A DNA stretch of 26,314 bases from a virus. A program made the translations under genes and the position numbers. Positions 12,383 through 22,050 of the stretch are shown here, in pieces. Within the stretch, counting starts at the first letter, position 1, and each line of letters starts with the position of its first letter. The DNA is taken from IMG/VR virus record IMGVR_UViG_3300013125_000043, positions 1-26,314 of that record; one strand, 5' to 3'. The notes under the pieces are model-generated. The model was not told where the DNA came from. It saw nothing but the letters and a program-made list of their open reading frames with translations, and made no database searches.

Positions 12383-15300
12383 AGGTCAGATTGGAAAAAT
12401 ATTTGTTGAACTTTCTCTTGATGATGCGAAATATCTTACCGGTCTTAGCAAGGCGAAACAGCAAGCCGAGGAGGCAAGCCGCACTCTAAAGTCAAAACTC
12501 TCCTCTCTTGGATTCGATACAAATCAAACAGAAAGAGACCTTTCTGTTATTAGTGGTCAATTCAAATCTCTCTCTCAATCAATTTCAGAATCCTGCGCTA
12601 AAAATAAAAATATTTTCGCATCCATGTTCACAACAATTAAATCTGGATGGCTCGAAATTACTGCTGCTATTCTTGGATTCAGAGAAGCATGGTCGATGGT
12701 AGAGGATTCTGCGAAAAGAGAGAGAACAGCAAATACATTTGCCCAGCTTGCCCAAAGATTTAAAATCGATAGAGAGCAGTATATAGAGCAAGTCAAGACC
12801 CTCTCAGAGTACACAATGGACGAGTCAGATATTATGGAAATGACGACTCGTGCTATGTCGAGAGGTTTCGACCCAAAGAATGTTCCTCAGATTGCCCAGC
12901 TCGGGAAGCTCATTTCTCGGACTTATTCTTCTTCTTTTGCTGAAGGAATGGAGCAAGCAATGGAGGCAATCTCCACAGGAAGAATGCGTCCTCTGCGAGG
13001 GATAGGTCTCAGAATGTCTGAGATTTCTGACACAAAAGCATTCGAAAAATATGCTCTTGCCGCTGGATACGTGAAAGAATATGCAAAGGCACTGAATGAG
13101 ACAGAGCAACAGCAGGCGAGATTGAATGCTGTCATGGAGGAAGCTGCTCCGAAAATCGATAGAATGAAGAATGTTCAAGCGGACACTATGACTCTGATTG
13201 GGCAATGGAAAACTGGATTTCAAGAAGTTAAAGAGAGTGTGGGAGACGTCTTTTCTACTGTATTCAAGGCTGTTGCTCTGATAGGTGAATCTCTCCTTTG
13301 GATTATTGGGACCATTGTAGATAAATTGAATCAGCTTGACCGCTGGATGTCAGAAAAAATTTCGAAGTGGAAAGTTCCAGAATCAGTTCAGATGCCAGGA
13401 TTTCTCGGAGGAGGAAAAATTCCTATTCCTGGAGCTGAATCGTTAAATAAAACATTCAGCTCTGCCGGAGAAGAATTAGTCAAGAATGCCGATGAGAATT
13501 CTAAGAGCTCCACTAAGTTCGTCAATGGTATCGAGTCAATGATAAGAGCTAATATGGAGCTCTTTAGCCAGAAGACTGAAGTTTCTTCTTTCTTCGAAAA
13601 AGAAGGAGAGGACGCAAGAAGAACCGCAGGCGATATAGACGAGTTAAAAAATAGTCTTGAGAGAATGAACTCCCAGCTCCAGCTCACAATTGCTCTCGGA
13701 GCAGACCCGATGATGGGTGAGATGGAGCGCCAGATGACGCAGATAAAAGCGAAGTACGACGATATGCGTCTCGGCCTCGATAAAGATAAAGGGAAATATG
13801 AAGTCGCAGGGCTCGGGGGTGAGTGGAAATCGACATATCAAAAAACATATGCAGCGGAAGAGGCAGAAAAATCTGTTAGTTATCAGAAGCAATGGGAGTC
13901 TGTATACGATAATCTCTCTCAAATGGCAGAGAATTTTCAAAGAGAAGTTGATACAACTTCAATGAAATCTCTCGGAAAAGAAATTGAAGGAATAAACAAG
14001 CAGTATGATGACGTCCTCGGAAAATTAATAAAAATAGACGATGCTCTCATTGCAACTGACCCCTCCCTCAAACAGCTTTTCGATGATACATATGCCTGGG
14101 CGAACCAGATGAAGGAAGTCAAAACTCAATTCGCTCTTGACGAGACGAGCAAGAAATTGAGAGAGCAGCTCGAGGATGCCACCGTAAGTGCAGCTCACTA
14201 CAGCGATACAGAGAAATCAATTATTCAAATTAATCGCCAGTATAGAGATTGGCGAGAAAATATTCTCTCAGTTAAAGGAGCAAGCAAAGAGTGGAGAGAT
14301 TCTGCCATTGCTGACCTCGATGCATGGAGAGCGAAATCAATAGAGGCTGCTGATACTTTCTCAGATAGAGTGATGGGTGCTCTTTCAAATATGGAAAGAA
14401 CCTATGGAAAGAAGTCGAACTATATCGGTGAATTTATTGAACAAAGAGACATGTGGAAAGAGAATGTTAATTTGATTCAAGAAGGAATTGGGAGATTCAA
14501 GGAAAATAGAGAGCAAGGAAAAGGAATATTTGAAAGTCTGAATGCTGTTTTCGATAAGAAAAAAAGCCCAGAACAGATATTTAAAGAATCCTCAAATACG
14601 AGCCTGAAGGCATCAGATAAGTTTTCCAGGGCTGTTGATAAATTTGATGGAACAGTATCAGGAACATCTTCTCAAGGAGGGCAGGCAAGTACAGGGTTAG
14701 CATCCTTAATTAATCAATACATACCAGGAGCTGGCCAGCTCTTTAGTTCTACACCGGGGACTACACAGGCTCCGGTAACTACGCCTACTTCTGGAACTGC
14801 ACAGACTCCTGCATTTTTTAGTAAAATATTTGGGATGGGAACTGGTCCTGGTGGCACCAATACAGGTATCATGGGAATGCTTGGAAAAGTTGGCGGGGCT
14901 TTTTCCAATTTTGGAAATTTTAGTTCTACTGATATTATGGGGACATTGAAAAATGCATACGGTGCGTATGGTGCTTTAACTGCTGCCCCTTCACTTCCTG
15001 GGGCCACTACTGCTGTTGGTGGGGCTGGTGGTGTTTTAAGTGAAGGTGGTGGGTTAGCTGGAATGCAGACTTCTGCTGCACAGGGAACAGCAGGAGGAAC
15101 TGCTGCAGGGGGTTCTTCTGCCCTTGGAGTTGTTGGCGGAGCTGCCGGAGTTGCGGGAGCAGCTTACGGTGGATATGAAATGGGTAAAGCTAAAGGCACT
15201 GGGGCTGGAATGGGTATGGGTGCTGCTCAAGGTGCCATGGCAGGGACGATGATATTACCAGGAATAGGCACAGCAATCGGTGCAGTTGTCGGTGCTATTG

Positions 15301-18300
15301 GAGGTGCTATTGGAGGTTCTGCTCATAAATCAAAAGCACAACTCGAAGCAGAAGCGTACGCAAAAGAGTACGTAAAGGTTCTTAAAAAACTGCAGTCAGA
15401 AGAAGGGTTTATGGTTCCTTTCGGGTATGACAAGGAAATACCTTGGAAGGTAATGAAAGAATGGAAATCTGCATTTAAAGACTATGTTAAAGGTGCATCA
15501 GAAATGGCAAAAGAAATAAATAATGCTATGAAAAATGCTGTTTCTTCTGCATTCAAAGCTGAAAATACTGCATCAAGTGTAGAAACATTTGAACAAAATC
15601 TTGCTCAAGGTCTTATTGATACAATAGGAAATGAATTTAATAAAGCTACAACATATACTTTTAAGAAAATATTAGCCCCCATAGAACAGATATTTTATGA
15701 CCTTTTCTTTTTCCTGTGGAAAGGTTGGGAAAAAACAATTAATGATATTACTAAGGATACATCCCCACTGCGTTCTTGGATGAATAATTTATATACTGAT
15801 TTCTTAGAACTATGGATGAAAATTTTTGGGGCAATGTTTAAGTTTGCAGAAAAAAGTGGAGATAAAGTAGGTAAAACATTATCTAAAATTGTAAATACAA
15901 TTTTTGGAACTTCTTTTGATGGAAATAAAATAGGAAAACAATTAGCCCTTGGATTAGCAGCAGCAATTGCTTATATAGGTGGTTTATTAATATCTACTTT
16001 AGTTACTCCTATTGGAAATATATTAATCGGTGTTGTTTCTTTTATTGGTAAAGCCATAACTCCATTTTTGGAAAAAATAAATACATTTACGATTAAAATA
16101 CAGAAGTCTTTTAATGATGCTTCCGTTGACTGGATAAAAGACATGGAAGCTGCTGGGATAAAATTAGCAGATGATATGTCTAAAAAAATGATAGACGGAA
16201 TGAAGAATGCTTGGGGTTCATTACAGTCTACTATGAAAGAAGCCCTTTCTGCTGGATTCGGTGCATATTCTATTTCTGGTGGCTGGATGGAATTTCAACG
16301 TAAAATGAAGGAAGGTATTTATAAGTTTGTAGTAGAAGGTATGATGACGGCTTTAACTGCTGGTGGCATAATCTTCGCAGCTATTGGTCCACTTATTGGT
16401 GAATATGTAAAATTATTTGTTGATGGGATAAGAGGAAATTTTGATATAAAGGGATTCAGCAAATTAAATAGTTTATTGATTTCTAATATTGGAATTGCAT
16501 TTGATGGTTTTAAGGATGTATTTGCAGACCTTTGGACTGAAACTGATATTTTAAGAAGAAGTTTTTTCAACGATGAGTATAATCCACAAACTTTAACTAT
16601 TGGTACTGGTGGAGTTTCTACTGGTGGCACTGGTAGTGGAGATGTTGAAGAAGTCCAAGAAAAAATTTGGAAGTGGCCTTTATGGACAAAACTTACTGAT
16701 ATTTTTGGTAGGTATGATTGGCCATTTTTAAAGAAATTATCAAACTTTTTTGATTCCTGGAATTTTCCTTTATTAACAGTTATACAGAAGATTTTAGAAA
16801 AATATGATTTCCCTTTACTCACCATGTTGATGAAGTTTATGAATACCAGAAAGTTCCCTATATTAACTGAAATGACAAAATTTTTAGACAGGGATGTGTC
16901 ATTTTTAGATGATATTGGTGAAGCATTAAGTGGTTTGCGTAGTGCTGGTGAATTACTTAAAGATATTTTTAGTGGTAACTTTCCGTTTTTAAAATGGCTT
17001 GCTACACAGATGGGTGGATTTCAAGGTGGATTTATATTTAAGACTCGTGGAAAAACTGAAACTAATACTGAAGCTTGGAAACCTTTTAAATGGTTAAAAT
17101 TACTGTTTACTGGAAAAATATTGGAAGGAATTAAAATAACTATTGAAGAATGGTGGGATAACAGCAAACTGAAAAAAATATGGGATGATTTAAAAGTAGG
17201 TTGGGAAGAATTTAAAGGGAAAATAGATGCATGGTGGCAGGATTCTTGGATAAAAGCAATAGTAGACTGGTTAGGTGGTTCCCCAGATTTAATGTTAAAA
17301 AAATTAAAAGATTGGTGGGAAGGTTCTTGGATACGTAGACTAATTAACTGGTTTAAAACGGCTGGTGAGGCATTAGGATTAGCTATTGATACTTGGTGGA
17401 AAGGTTCAGTTTTTAAATTATTTTGGGATTTATTAAGTGGATTAGTAGTAGGAATTTTTACTTGGATTGATAGTTGGTGGGGGCAATCAATTTTTAAGGG
17501 ATGGTGGGATTTATTCAAAGGATTGCTTACTGGTTCTGGAACTGCATTTGATGATTGGTGGAAACAGTCGGCTATAAAAAATTGGTGGGATTTCTTCAAA
17601 GGATTGCTTACTGGTTCTGGAACTGCATTTGAGGATTGGTGGACTAATTCAAGAATAAAATTTTGGTGGGATAGTTTTTCTAATTTAATAGGAGGAGCTT
17701 GGTTAATTTTACAAACATGGTGGGAAGGTTCAAATATAAAGAAATGGTGGGATAGTTTTTCTAATTTAATAGGAGGAGCTTGGTTAATTTTACAAACATG
17801 GTGGGAAGGTTCAAATATAAAGAAATGGTGGGATGGATTTGCAGCTGGGATAAAAGGAGCTTGGTTAATTTTACAAACATGGTGGGAAGGTTCAAATATA
17901 AAGAAATGGTGGGATGGATTTGCAGCTGGGATAAAAGGAGCTTGGACTAACTTACAAACATGGTGGGAAGGTTCAAATATAAAGAAATGGTGGGATGGTT
18001 TTGGAACATTAGTTAATAAAGCATGGACTGACTTACAAACATGGTGGGAAGGTTCAAATATAAAGAAATGGTGGGATAATTTTGGGTCATTTCTTGAAAG
18101 AGTATTTGGAGAATGGTGGAATAAAAGTGCTTTGAAAAGAATATACGAGTTTTTAACTGGGGATTATAGTACAACATATGATCCTAAAAGTTATAAATCA
18201 GGAACAGATTACGTTCCGTATACTGGACTTTTTGGATTACATAAGGGCGAAGCAGTAATACCTGAATGGTTAAATAGTGCAGTTGGTGGGGCAAAAAATG

Positions 18301-18560
18301 CATTGGGAAGTTCTTATGAATTGCCGTCATATAAATCCGGGATAGATTTTGTTCCCTATAACATGATAGCAAATATTCATAGAGGAGAAGCAGTTTTAAC
18401 AGAAGAAGAGAATAGAGCAAGATTAAAAAATGATGCAAAACCAATTATTAACGTAAATATAACTATCCAAGCAGACATTAAAGAATCTGTAGATATTGAT
18501 GCTCTGGCGAAACAACTTGGATGGAAAGTTGAACAAGAATTAAGAGGAATGGCTTACTAA
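12375..18560 (+). CDS. Tape measure protein
   Basis: At 2061 residues this is by far the largest gene, directly after the chaperones. It sets tail length and is threaded through the tail tube. The N-terminus has the usual MAEGQIGKIFVELSLDDAKY start and a long helical coiled-coil part (to about 800). Next come a Gly/Ala-rich hydrophobic zone (about 870-990) and two strongly hydrophobic segments (about 1191-1226 and 1322-1346) likely to act at the host membrane during DNA entry. Five 15-residue repeats (1434-1508) and twelve 27-residue tryptophan-pair repeats (1593-1913) follow. The C-terminus holds two copies of a YKSGxDxVPY...H(K/R)GEAV motif (from 1940 and 1986). Codon use changes around 14,560-14,700. 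At the common rule of about 0.15 nm per residue the tail would be near 300 nm (inference). Confidence 0.93.
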   Translation: MAEGQIGKIFVELSLDDAKYLTGLSKAKQQAEEASRTLKSKLSSLGFDTNQTERDLSVISGQFKSLSQSISESCAKNKNIFASMFTTIKSGWLEITAAILGFREAWSMVEDSAKRERTANTFAQLAQRFKIDREQYIEQVKTLSEYTMDESDIMEMTTRAMSRGFDPKNVPQIAQLGKLISRTYSSSFAEGMEQAMEAISTGRMRPLRGIGLRMSEISDTKAFEKYALAAGYVKEYAKALNETEQQQARLNAVMEEAAPKIDRMKNVQADTMTLIGQWKTGFQEVKESVGDVFSTVFKAVALIGESLLWIIGTIVDKLNQLDRWMSEKISKWKVPESVQMPGFLGGGKIPIPGAESLNKTFSSAGEELVKNADENSKSSTKFVNGIESMIRANMELFSQKTEVSSFFEKEGEDARRTAGDIDELKNSLERMNSQLQLTIALGADPMMGEMERQMTQIKAKYDDMRLGLDKDKGKYEVAGLGGEWKSTYQKTYAAEEAEKSVSYQKQWESVYDNLSQMAENFQREVDTTSMKSLGKEIEGINKQYDDVLGKLIKIDDALIATDPSLKQLFDDTYAWANQMKEVKTQFALDETSKKLREQLEDATVSAAHYSDTEKSIIQINRQYRDWRENILSVKGASKEWRDSAIADLDAWRAKSIEAADTFSDRVMGALSNMERTYGKKSNYIGEFIEQRDMWKENVNLIQEGIGRFKENREQGKGIFESLNAVFDKKKSPEQIFKESSNTSLKASDKFSRAVDKFDGTVSGTSSQGGQASTGLASLINQYIPGAGQLFSSTPGTTQAPVTTPTSGTAQTPAFFSKIFGMGTGPGGTNTGIMGMLGKVGGAFSNFGNFSSTDIMGTLKNAYGAYGALTAAPSLPGATTAVGGAGGVLSEGGGLAGMQTSAAQGTAGGTAAGGSSALGVVGGAAGVAGAAYGGYEMGKAKGTGAGMGMGAAQGAMAGTMILPGIGTAIGAVVGAIGGAIGGSAHKSKAQLEAEAYAKEYVKVLKKLQSEEGFMVPFGYDKEIPWKVMKEWKSAFKDYVKGASEMAKEINNAMKNAVSSAFKAENTASSVETFEQNLAQGLIDTIGNEFNKATTYTFKKILAPIEQIFYDLFFFLWKGWEKTINDITKDTSPLRSWMNNLYTDFLELWMKIFGAMFKFAEKSGDKVGKTLSKIVNTIFGTSFDGNKIGKQLALGLAAAIAYIGGLLISTLVTPIGNILIGVVSFIGKAITPFLEKINTFTIKIQKSFNDASVDWIKDMEAAGIKLADDMSKKMIDGMKNAWGSLQSTMKEALSAGFGAYSISGGWMEFQRKMKEGIYKFVVEGMMTALTAGGIIFAAIGPLIGEYVKLFVDGIRGNFDIKGFSKLNSLLISNIGIAFDGFKDVFADLWTETDILRRSFFNDEYNPQTLTIGTGGVSTGGTGSGDVEEVQEKIWKWPLWTKLTDIFGRYDWPFLKKLSNFFDSWNFPLLTVIQKILEKYDFPLLTMLMKFMNTRKFPILTEMTKFLDRDVSFLDDIGEALSGLRSAGELLKDIFSGNFPFLKWLATQMGGFQGGFIFKTRGKTETNTEAWKPFKWLKLLFTGKILEGIKITIEEWWDNSKLKKIWDDLKVGWEEFKGKIDAWWQDSWIKAIVDWLGGSPDLMLKKLKDWWEGSWIRRLINWFKTAGEALGLAIDTWWKGSVFKLFWDLLSGLVVGIFTWIDSWWGQSIFKGWWDLFKGLLTGSGTAFDDWWKQSAIKNWWDFFKGLLTGSGTAFEDWWTNSRIKFWWDSFSNLIGGAWLILQTWWEGSNIKKWWDSFSNLIGGAWLILQTWWEGSNIKKWWDGFAAGIKGAWLILQTWWEGSNIKKWWDGFAAGIKGAWTNLQTWWEGSNIKKWWDGFGTLVNKAWTDLQTWWEGSNIKKWWDNFGSFLERVFGEWWNKSALKRIYEFLTGDYSTTYDPKSYKSGTDYVPYTGLFGLHKGEAVIPEWLNSAVGGAKNALGSSYELPSYKSGIDFVPYNMIANIHRGEAVLTEEENRARLKNDAKPIINVNITIQADIKESVDIDALAKQLGWKVEQELRGMAY
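16674..16898 (+). repeat. Five 15-residue (45-bp) repeats in the tape measure gene
   Basis: Residues 1434-1508 divide into five units of exactly 15 residues: WPLWTKLTDIFGRYD, WPFLKKLSNFFDSWN, FPLLTVIQKILEKYD, FPLLTMLMKFMNTRK, FPILTEMTKFLDRDV. Each begins (W/F)P(L/F/I)(L/W) and ends in a polar turn. The units have diverged at DNA level, so this is an older repeat than the 81-bp array downstream. It would form short amphipathic helices broken by Pro. Confidence 0.85.
17151..18113 (+). repeat. Twelve 27-residue (81-bp) Trp-Trp repeats in the tape measure gene
   Basis: Residues 1593-1913 consist of eleven units of exactly 27 residues and a twelfth of 24, each starting with Trp-Trp, and a partial unit follows. 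The consensus is WWxxSxIKxWWDxFxxxxxG, then a short strand ending xxT or xxD. Units 1-4 are divergent, 5-6 are near copies of each other, and 7-12 (from 17637) are almost identical at DNA level, so the array has grown recently by unequal exchange or slippage in 81-bp steps that keep the frame. The high Trp content is unusual for a tape measure protein. Confidence 0.93.
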
Positions 18561-18561
18561 T

Positions 18562-19317
18562 ATGTCAATTGTATTAACATTCGGTGGAACAGCTATTGAA
18601 GGACTTAGTGGTTGGAGTGAAACGCTCGATTCAAGGGCTGTTGTTTCTACTATTCCAAGAAGAGATGGCGGATTGATTGATTTGCTTCCACCGCTTGAAA
18701 CTCGATTAATAAATGTTGAGGGAAAGATAGAAAAAACTTCTCACGATAGTGTCATAACGGCTTTAAATACATTGCAACATTTATTAAATTCCGGTTCGCA
18801 AGCATTAAAATTAGATAGTGATAGATACATAACCGCACAAAAAAAGAGTTTTAATTTTAAATATGTTCAGGGTTTTTCAGGAAAGTTAGTTGAATATCAC
18901 ATACAATTTGTATGTGCTGACCCGTATTGGTATTCTACAACTCCCGTTACCTCTACAACTGTTATTGATAGCACTTCTGAAACAATAACAATTGCATCTG
19001 GTGCTAATATTGGAAACTGTTTTACGTATCCAGTTATAACGATGACTGTTGACGGTGCTTCTTTAACAAGTTTTAATTTAAGAAATTCTTATACGACAAT
19101 AAATTCATCAATGGAATTTACTGGGACGGTGACTGACAATAATAGTTTAATAATAGATTGCTCACTTAAAACCGTAACGAATAATACGATTTCTTCACTA
19201 AATGATTTTTCAGGAGATTTCTGGCCTATAGATGGTGGTGTTGACAATATAATTTACTATACGGGAAATGTTAGTGCTGGTACTTTAACGATTGTATATA
19301 CTCCACGTTGGTATTAA
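18562..19317 (+). CDS. Distal tail protein (Dit-like)
   Basis: A 251-residue protein 1 nt after the tape measure stop, the standard position of Dit. The N-terminal half (SGWSETLDSRAVVSTIPRRD, LETRLINVEGKIE, then LNTLQHLLNSGSQALKL and FVCADPYWYS) follows the Dit/phage tail family core: an N-terminal beta domain that forms the hexameric ring at the tail tip, ending in the AxDPxWYS motif. The C-terminal part (about 130-251) is a Thr/Ser-rich beta domain with SLTSFNLRNSYTTINSSM and ending TLTIVYTPRWY, as in the galectin-like second Dit domain. It attaches the Tal/baseplate protein made by the next gene. The upstream AGAGGA at 18543-18548 is a possible ribosome site, though rather far. Confidence 0.8.
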   Translation: MSIVLTFGGTAIEGLSGWSETLDSRAVVSTIPRRDGGLIDLLPPLETRLINVEGKIEKTSHDSVITALNTLQHLLNSGSQALKLDSDRYITAQKKSFNFKYVQGFSGKLVEYHIQFVCADPYWYSTTPVTSTTVIDSTSETITIASGANIGNCFTYPVITMTVDGASLTSFNLRNSYTTINSSMEFTGTVTDNNSLIIDCSLKTVTNNTISSLNDFSGDFWPIDGGVDNIIYYTGNVSAGTLTIVYTPRWY

Positions 19318-19320
19318 AAA

Positions 19321-22041
19321 ATGGCTGATAATATAATACATTCTTATTATAATGACGCAACGTATCCATACGGTTTACCTGCTAATGCGGAAGACCCTGT
19401 TAGAATATATGGTTCAGGTAACGTACCTTTCTTATATAGAATAGAGTTACAGGACAATCATGGGAATAAGATTGAATATATTGAATCATATATAAATTCT
19501 GTATCTTGGTCATTTAAAAGATTTGGTGGGCTGAGTGATTGCAATATTTCAATAATTAAACCCTATAATAATTATGGAATAATAAAGCCGGATTATAGGA
19601 TATTAATTTATGTAAATGACCCAGGAGCTTATATTTATCAGTTAATATATCAGGGATATATTACAGACAAAACTATTGTATATGGCGTTACTGACAAAAT
19701 AGATTTAAAAATTGCTGGATTTTCTACACAATTATCAAGAATAGTTATTGGTCGTAAAGAGCCATATTCTCCTGCATATGGAACCCCAATACATGAAATA
19801 TTAAAGGATATGTTTGATAAATACATCACCCCGCATACGGATATTAGATTTAGAACGGGATATGTAGATGTTATTAGTGATTACACCCCTGATAAGTTTG
19901 AATTTCAGGGAAAAGCTATTGATGCAATAGATTACCTTGCAAAGTTGGCATCTTCAGATGTAAATGGACTTTTTGAATATGGGGTAGACAAGAACAGGGA
20001 TTTTTATTTTCGTAAAGAAAGTGAAGTTGAAACTCATTTCTGGTTGAATGCTAATACTACTGGTTTTACTGAGATGGAAAGTTGGGAAAACATAAAGAAC
20101 AGATATATTGTTAAAAATACCTACTACACTGATACATTTGAAAGGACTACAAATTTTGGGTCTACATTGAGCAAAACTGGTTCTGCTTCTACCATAGCTT
20201 GTGGAAAAGGGGATGGTGCAAGGATATTAAAACAAACATTCACAACTAATAATAGGAGTATTTCAAGAATTACATTAAAATTAGCTACAGATGGTGGTCA
20301 AGGTTGGGTTAATCAGATAACTGATGGTGATATGGAGGATATTACAACTGTTAATTGGAAATCTACCAGTACGGATAATGTAGAAATTGATAAATCTACT
20401 ATTGAAGTTTACCGTGGAACAAGAAGTATGCATGTACTAACGAAAATGCCAGACGAAGGGTTCCTTTATGAATATGATGTTTCTACATCTGGTGGATATT
20501 CAGTAGCTTTCTATTCCATTGTTCTTGATAGCGAATCAGATATGCGTTGTGTTATTAGTGATGCTTCTGACCCTCTTGTTGCTTTGGAAGATGAACCAAT
20601 AATAACTTATTCCGATACTGTGACAAGAAAAAGCTGTGGTGGAAAATGGGTAATGACAAGAATAGATTTTAATATTACAACACAGACAAAAATACATATT
20701 AAATTCATGTCAGATAATACGTGGACATCTGAATTTTGGGTAGATGAAGTTTATATGTATAAGCACCACGGGTTGTTGACAGCATTTATAATGGACAATG
20801 CTGACCTCAATTATTTTTACGATGATAATGCCAATATAAGGTCAACAATTCCGTTATCAAAGGTTATAACATCACATATTGTATTCCTTCTTGAAAATGG
20901 AACTGATGTGAATTTAGATTTTCATCTATTTGAAGCAGATTCAACAAAGCAATATGCATTAATACTTGCACCGTATAATTTAGTCATGGATAATAATACA
21001 TATTTTGAATTCAAATATGGTGCTACTGGAGCTGAAAGTGAGCAAACTTTATCCTATTATGATTCTGTTAATGGTTGGGTAGATGTATCTTCGACTGCTG
21101 TTTTGTGCATGGAAATCCAATATAATATATCTCAAGAATTATTTGGATTACGAGAAGAATTTGCAAATCCAGCACAAACAGACAGTTTGACTACTAAAAA
21201 GTGGTGTGATGCATCTTTAGCAGCACTTGATATGCCGCAGAAAAGAGCAACATATTCTTTAGAAGGATTAAGAACTGTTTTTGATGATAAGGTATCTACA
21301 AGAGGTATTGGTAAAGTTGCATTTAGAAAACCAGGAGGAACAGCACTTCCTTCTCAATTGACGGATAATTTTAGCCAGCAATTTCTTTATGAAGTCACTG
21401 ACCCTAAAAAAGAATTATACCAAAGTTTTGTACATAATCATGATTATGTAATACACAATATAAAACTTAAATTAAGAAAATACAGCACTCCTACTGGAAC
21501 GATTTATATCGAATTACAGGAAGATATTGGTGGGAGACCTTCTGGGTATTCATTTTTAGGTGATAATGGTGAAGGAAATGGAATATCAATGCCTATAGAT
21601 GTTGCTACTGAAATACCAAACACATATCCAAGTGATTGTACAGAAGTTGATTTTCGTTTTTATTATTATGGGATTTACTGGTGTCCTGTAATTCCAGCAT
21701 ACAGAAGGATGTGGTTAATTTTAAAATCTGATGATATGACTTTAGGAATTGCTCATGTTCAAGTTGGATTTAATACATCGGATGATTATACTGATGGGAC
21801 AAGTGCTTATATTACAGTATCTCAGCCGAACGATTTCAAAGCGTTCATTGGAGATTTCTATTTTGTAATAGAAGGTTCAGAATATAATCAAGCACTTGAT
21901 GTTGATACCATATCTTATAAGATTTCAGAAACTGGCATAGATACAACAATAAATGCTGGAACTGATTTACCAAATATTTCAAAGATTTTAAAAAGATTAG
22001 AACACGACATAGCAACAAGAACGAGTGGAACCTTGTTTTAG
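19321..22041 (+). CDS. Tail-associated (Tal-like) baseplate hub protein with inserted carbohydrate-binding-like domain
   Basis: A 906-residue protein directly after Dit. Residues 1-300 look like the gp27/Tal hub: an N-terminal beta domain (PFLYRIELQDNHGNKIEYIE, SVSWSFKRFGGLSDCNISII), IYQGYITDKTIVYGVTDKID, a helix pair (PIHEILKDMFDKYI), then DAIDYLAKLA and NRDFYFRKE. About residues 331-483 form an insert that begins ITDGDMEDITTVNWKS and ends in WVDEVYMY, the pattern of a jelly-roll carbohydrate-binding module (CBM4/9-like). The remainder includes two further beta-rich segments (490-600 and 690-850) of similar style and a helical C-terminus. The hub should close the tail tip and contact the cell surface. 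There is no obvious ribosome site before ATG 19321; coupling to Dit is likely. Confidence 0.78.
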   Translation: MADNIIHSYYNDATYPYGLPANAEDPVRIYGSGNVPFLYRIELQDNHGNKIEYIESYINSVSWSFKRFGGLSDCNISIIKPYNNYGIIKPDYRILIYVNDPGAYIYQLIYQGYITDKTIVYGVTDKIDLKIAGFSTQLSRIVIGRKEPYSPAYGTPIHEILKDMFDKYITPHTDIRFRTGYVDVISDYTPDKFEFQGKAIDAIDYLAKLASSDVNGLFEYGVDKNRDFYFRKESEVETHFWLNANTTGFTEMESWENIKNRYIVKNTYYTDTFERTTNFGSTLSKTGSASTIACGKGDGARILKQTFTTNNRSISRITLKLATDGGQGWVNQITDGDMEDITTVNWKSTSTDNVEIDKSTIEVYRGTRSMHVLTKMPDEGFLYEYDVSTSGGYSVAFYSIVLDSESDMRCVISDASDPLVALEDEPIITYSDTVTRKSCGGKWVMTRIDFNITTQTKIHIKFMSDNTWTSEFWVDEVYMYKHHGLLTAFIMDNADLNYFYDDNANIRSTIPLSKVITSHIVFLLENGTDVNLDFHLFEADSTKQYALILAPYNLVMDNNTYFEFKYGATGAESEQTLSYYDSVNGWVDVSSTAVLCMEIQYNISQELFGLREEFANPAQTDSLTTKKWCDASLAALDMPQKRATYSLEGLRTVFDDKVSTRGIGKVAFRKPGGTALPSQLTDNFSQQFLYEVTDPKKELYQSFVHNHDYVIHNIKLKLRKYSTPTGTIYIELQEDIGGRPSGYSFLGDNGEGNGISMPIDVATEIPNTYPSDCTEVDFRFYYYGIYWCPVIPAYRRMWLILKSDDMTLGIAHVQVGFNTSDDYTDGTSAYITVSQPNDFKAFIGDFYFVIEGSEYNQALDVDTISYKISETGIDTTINAGTDLPNISKILKRLEHDIATRTSGTLF

Positions 22042-22050
22042 GAGATAATT

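Noticed and set aside
17637-18113. 81-bp direct repeats as a CRISPR array
   Set aside because: The units are contiguous, in frame and encode 27-residue protein repeats; there are no unique spacers.
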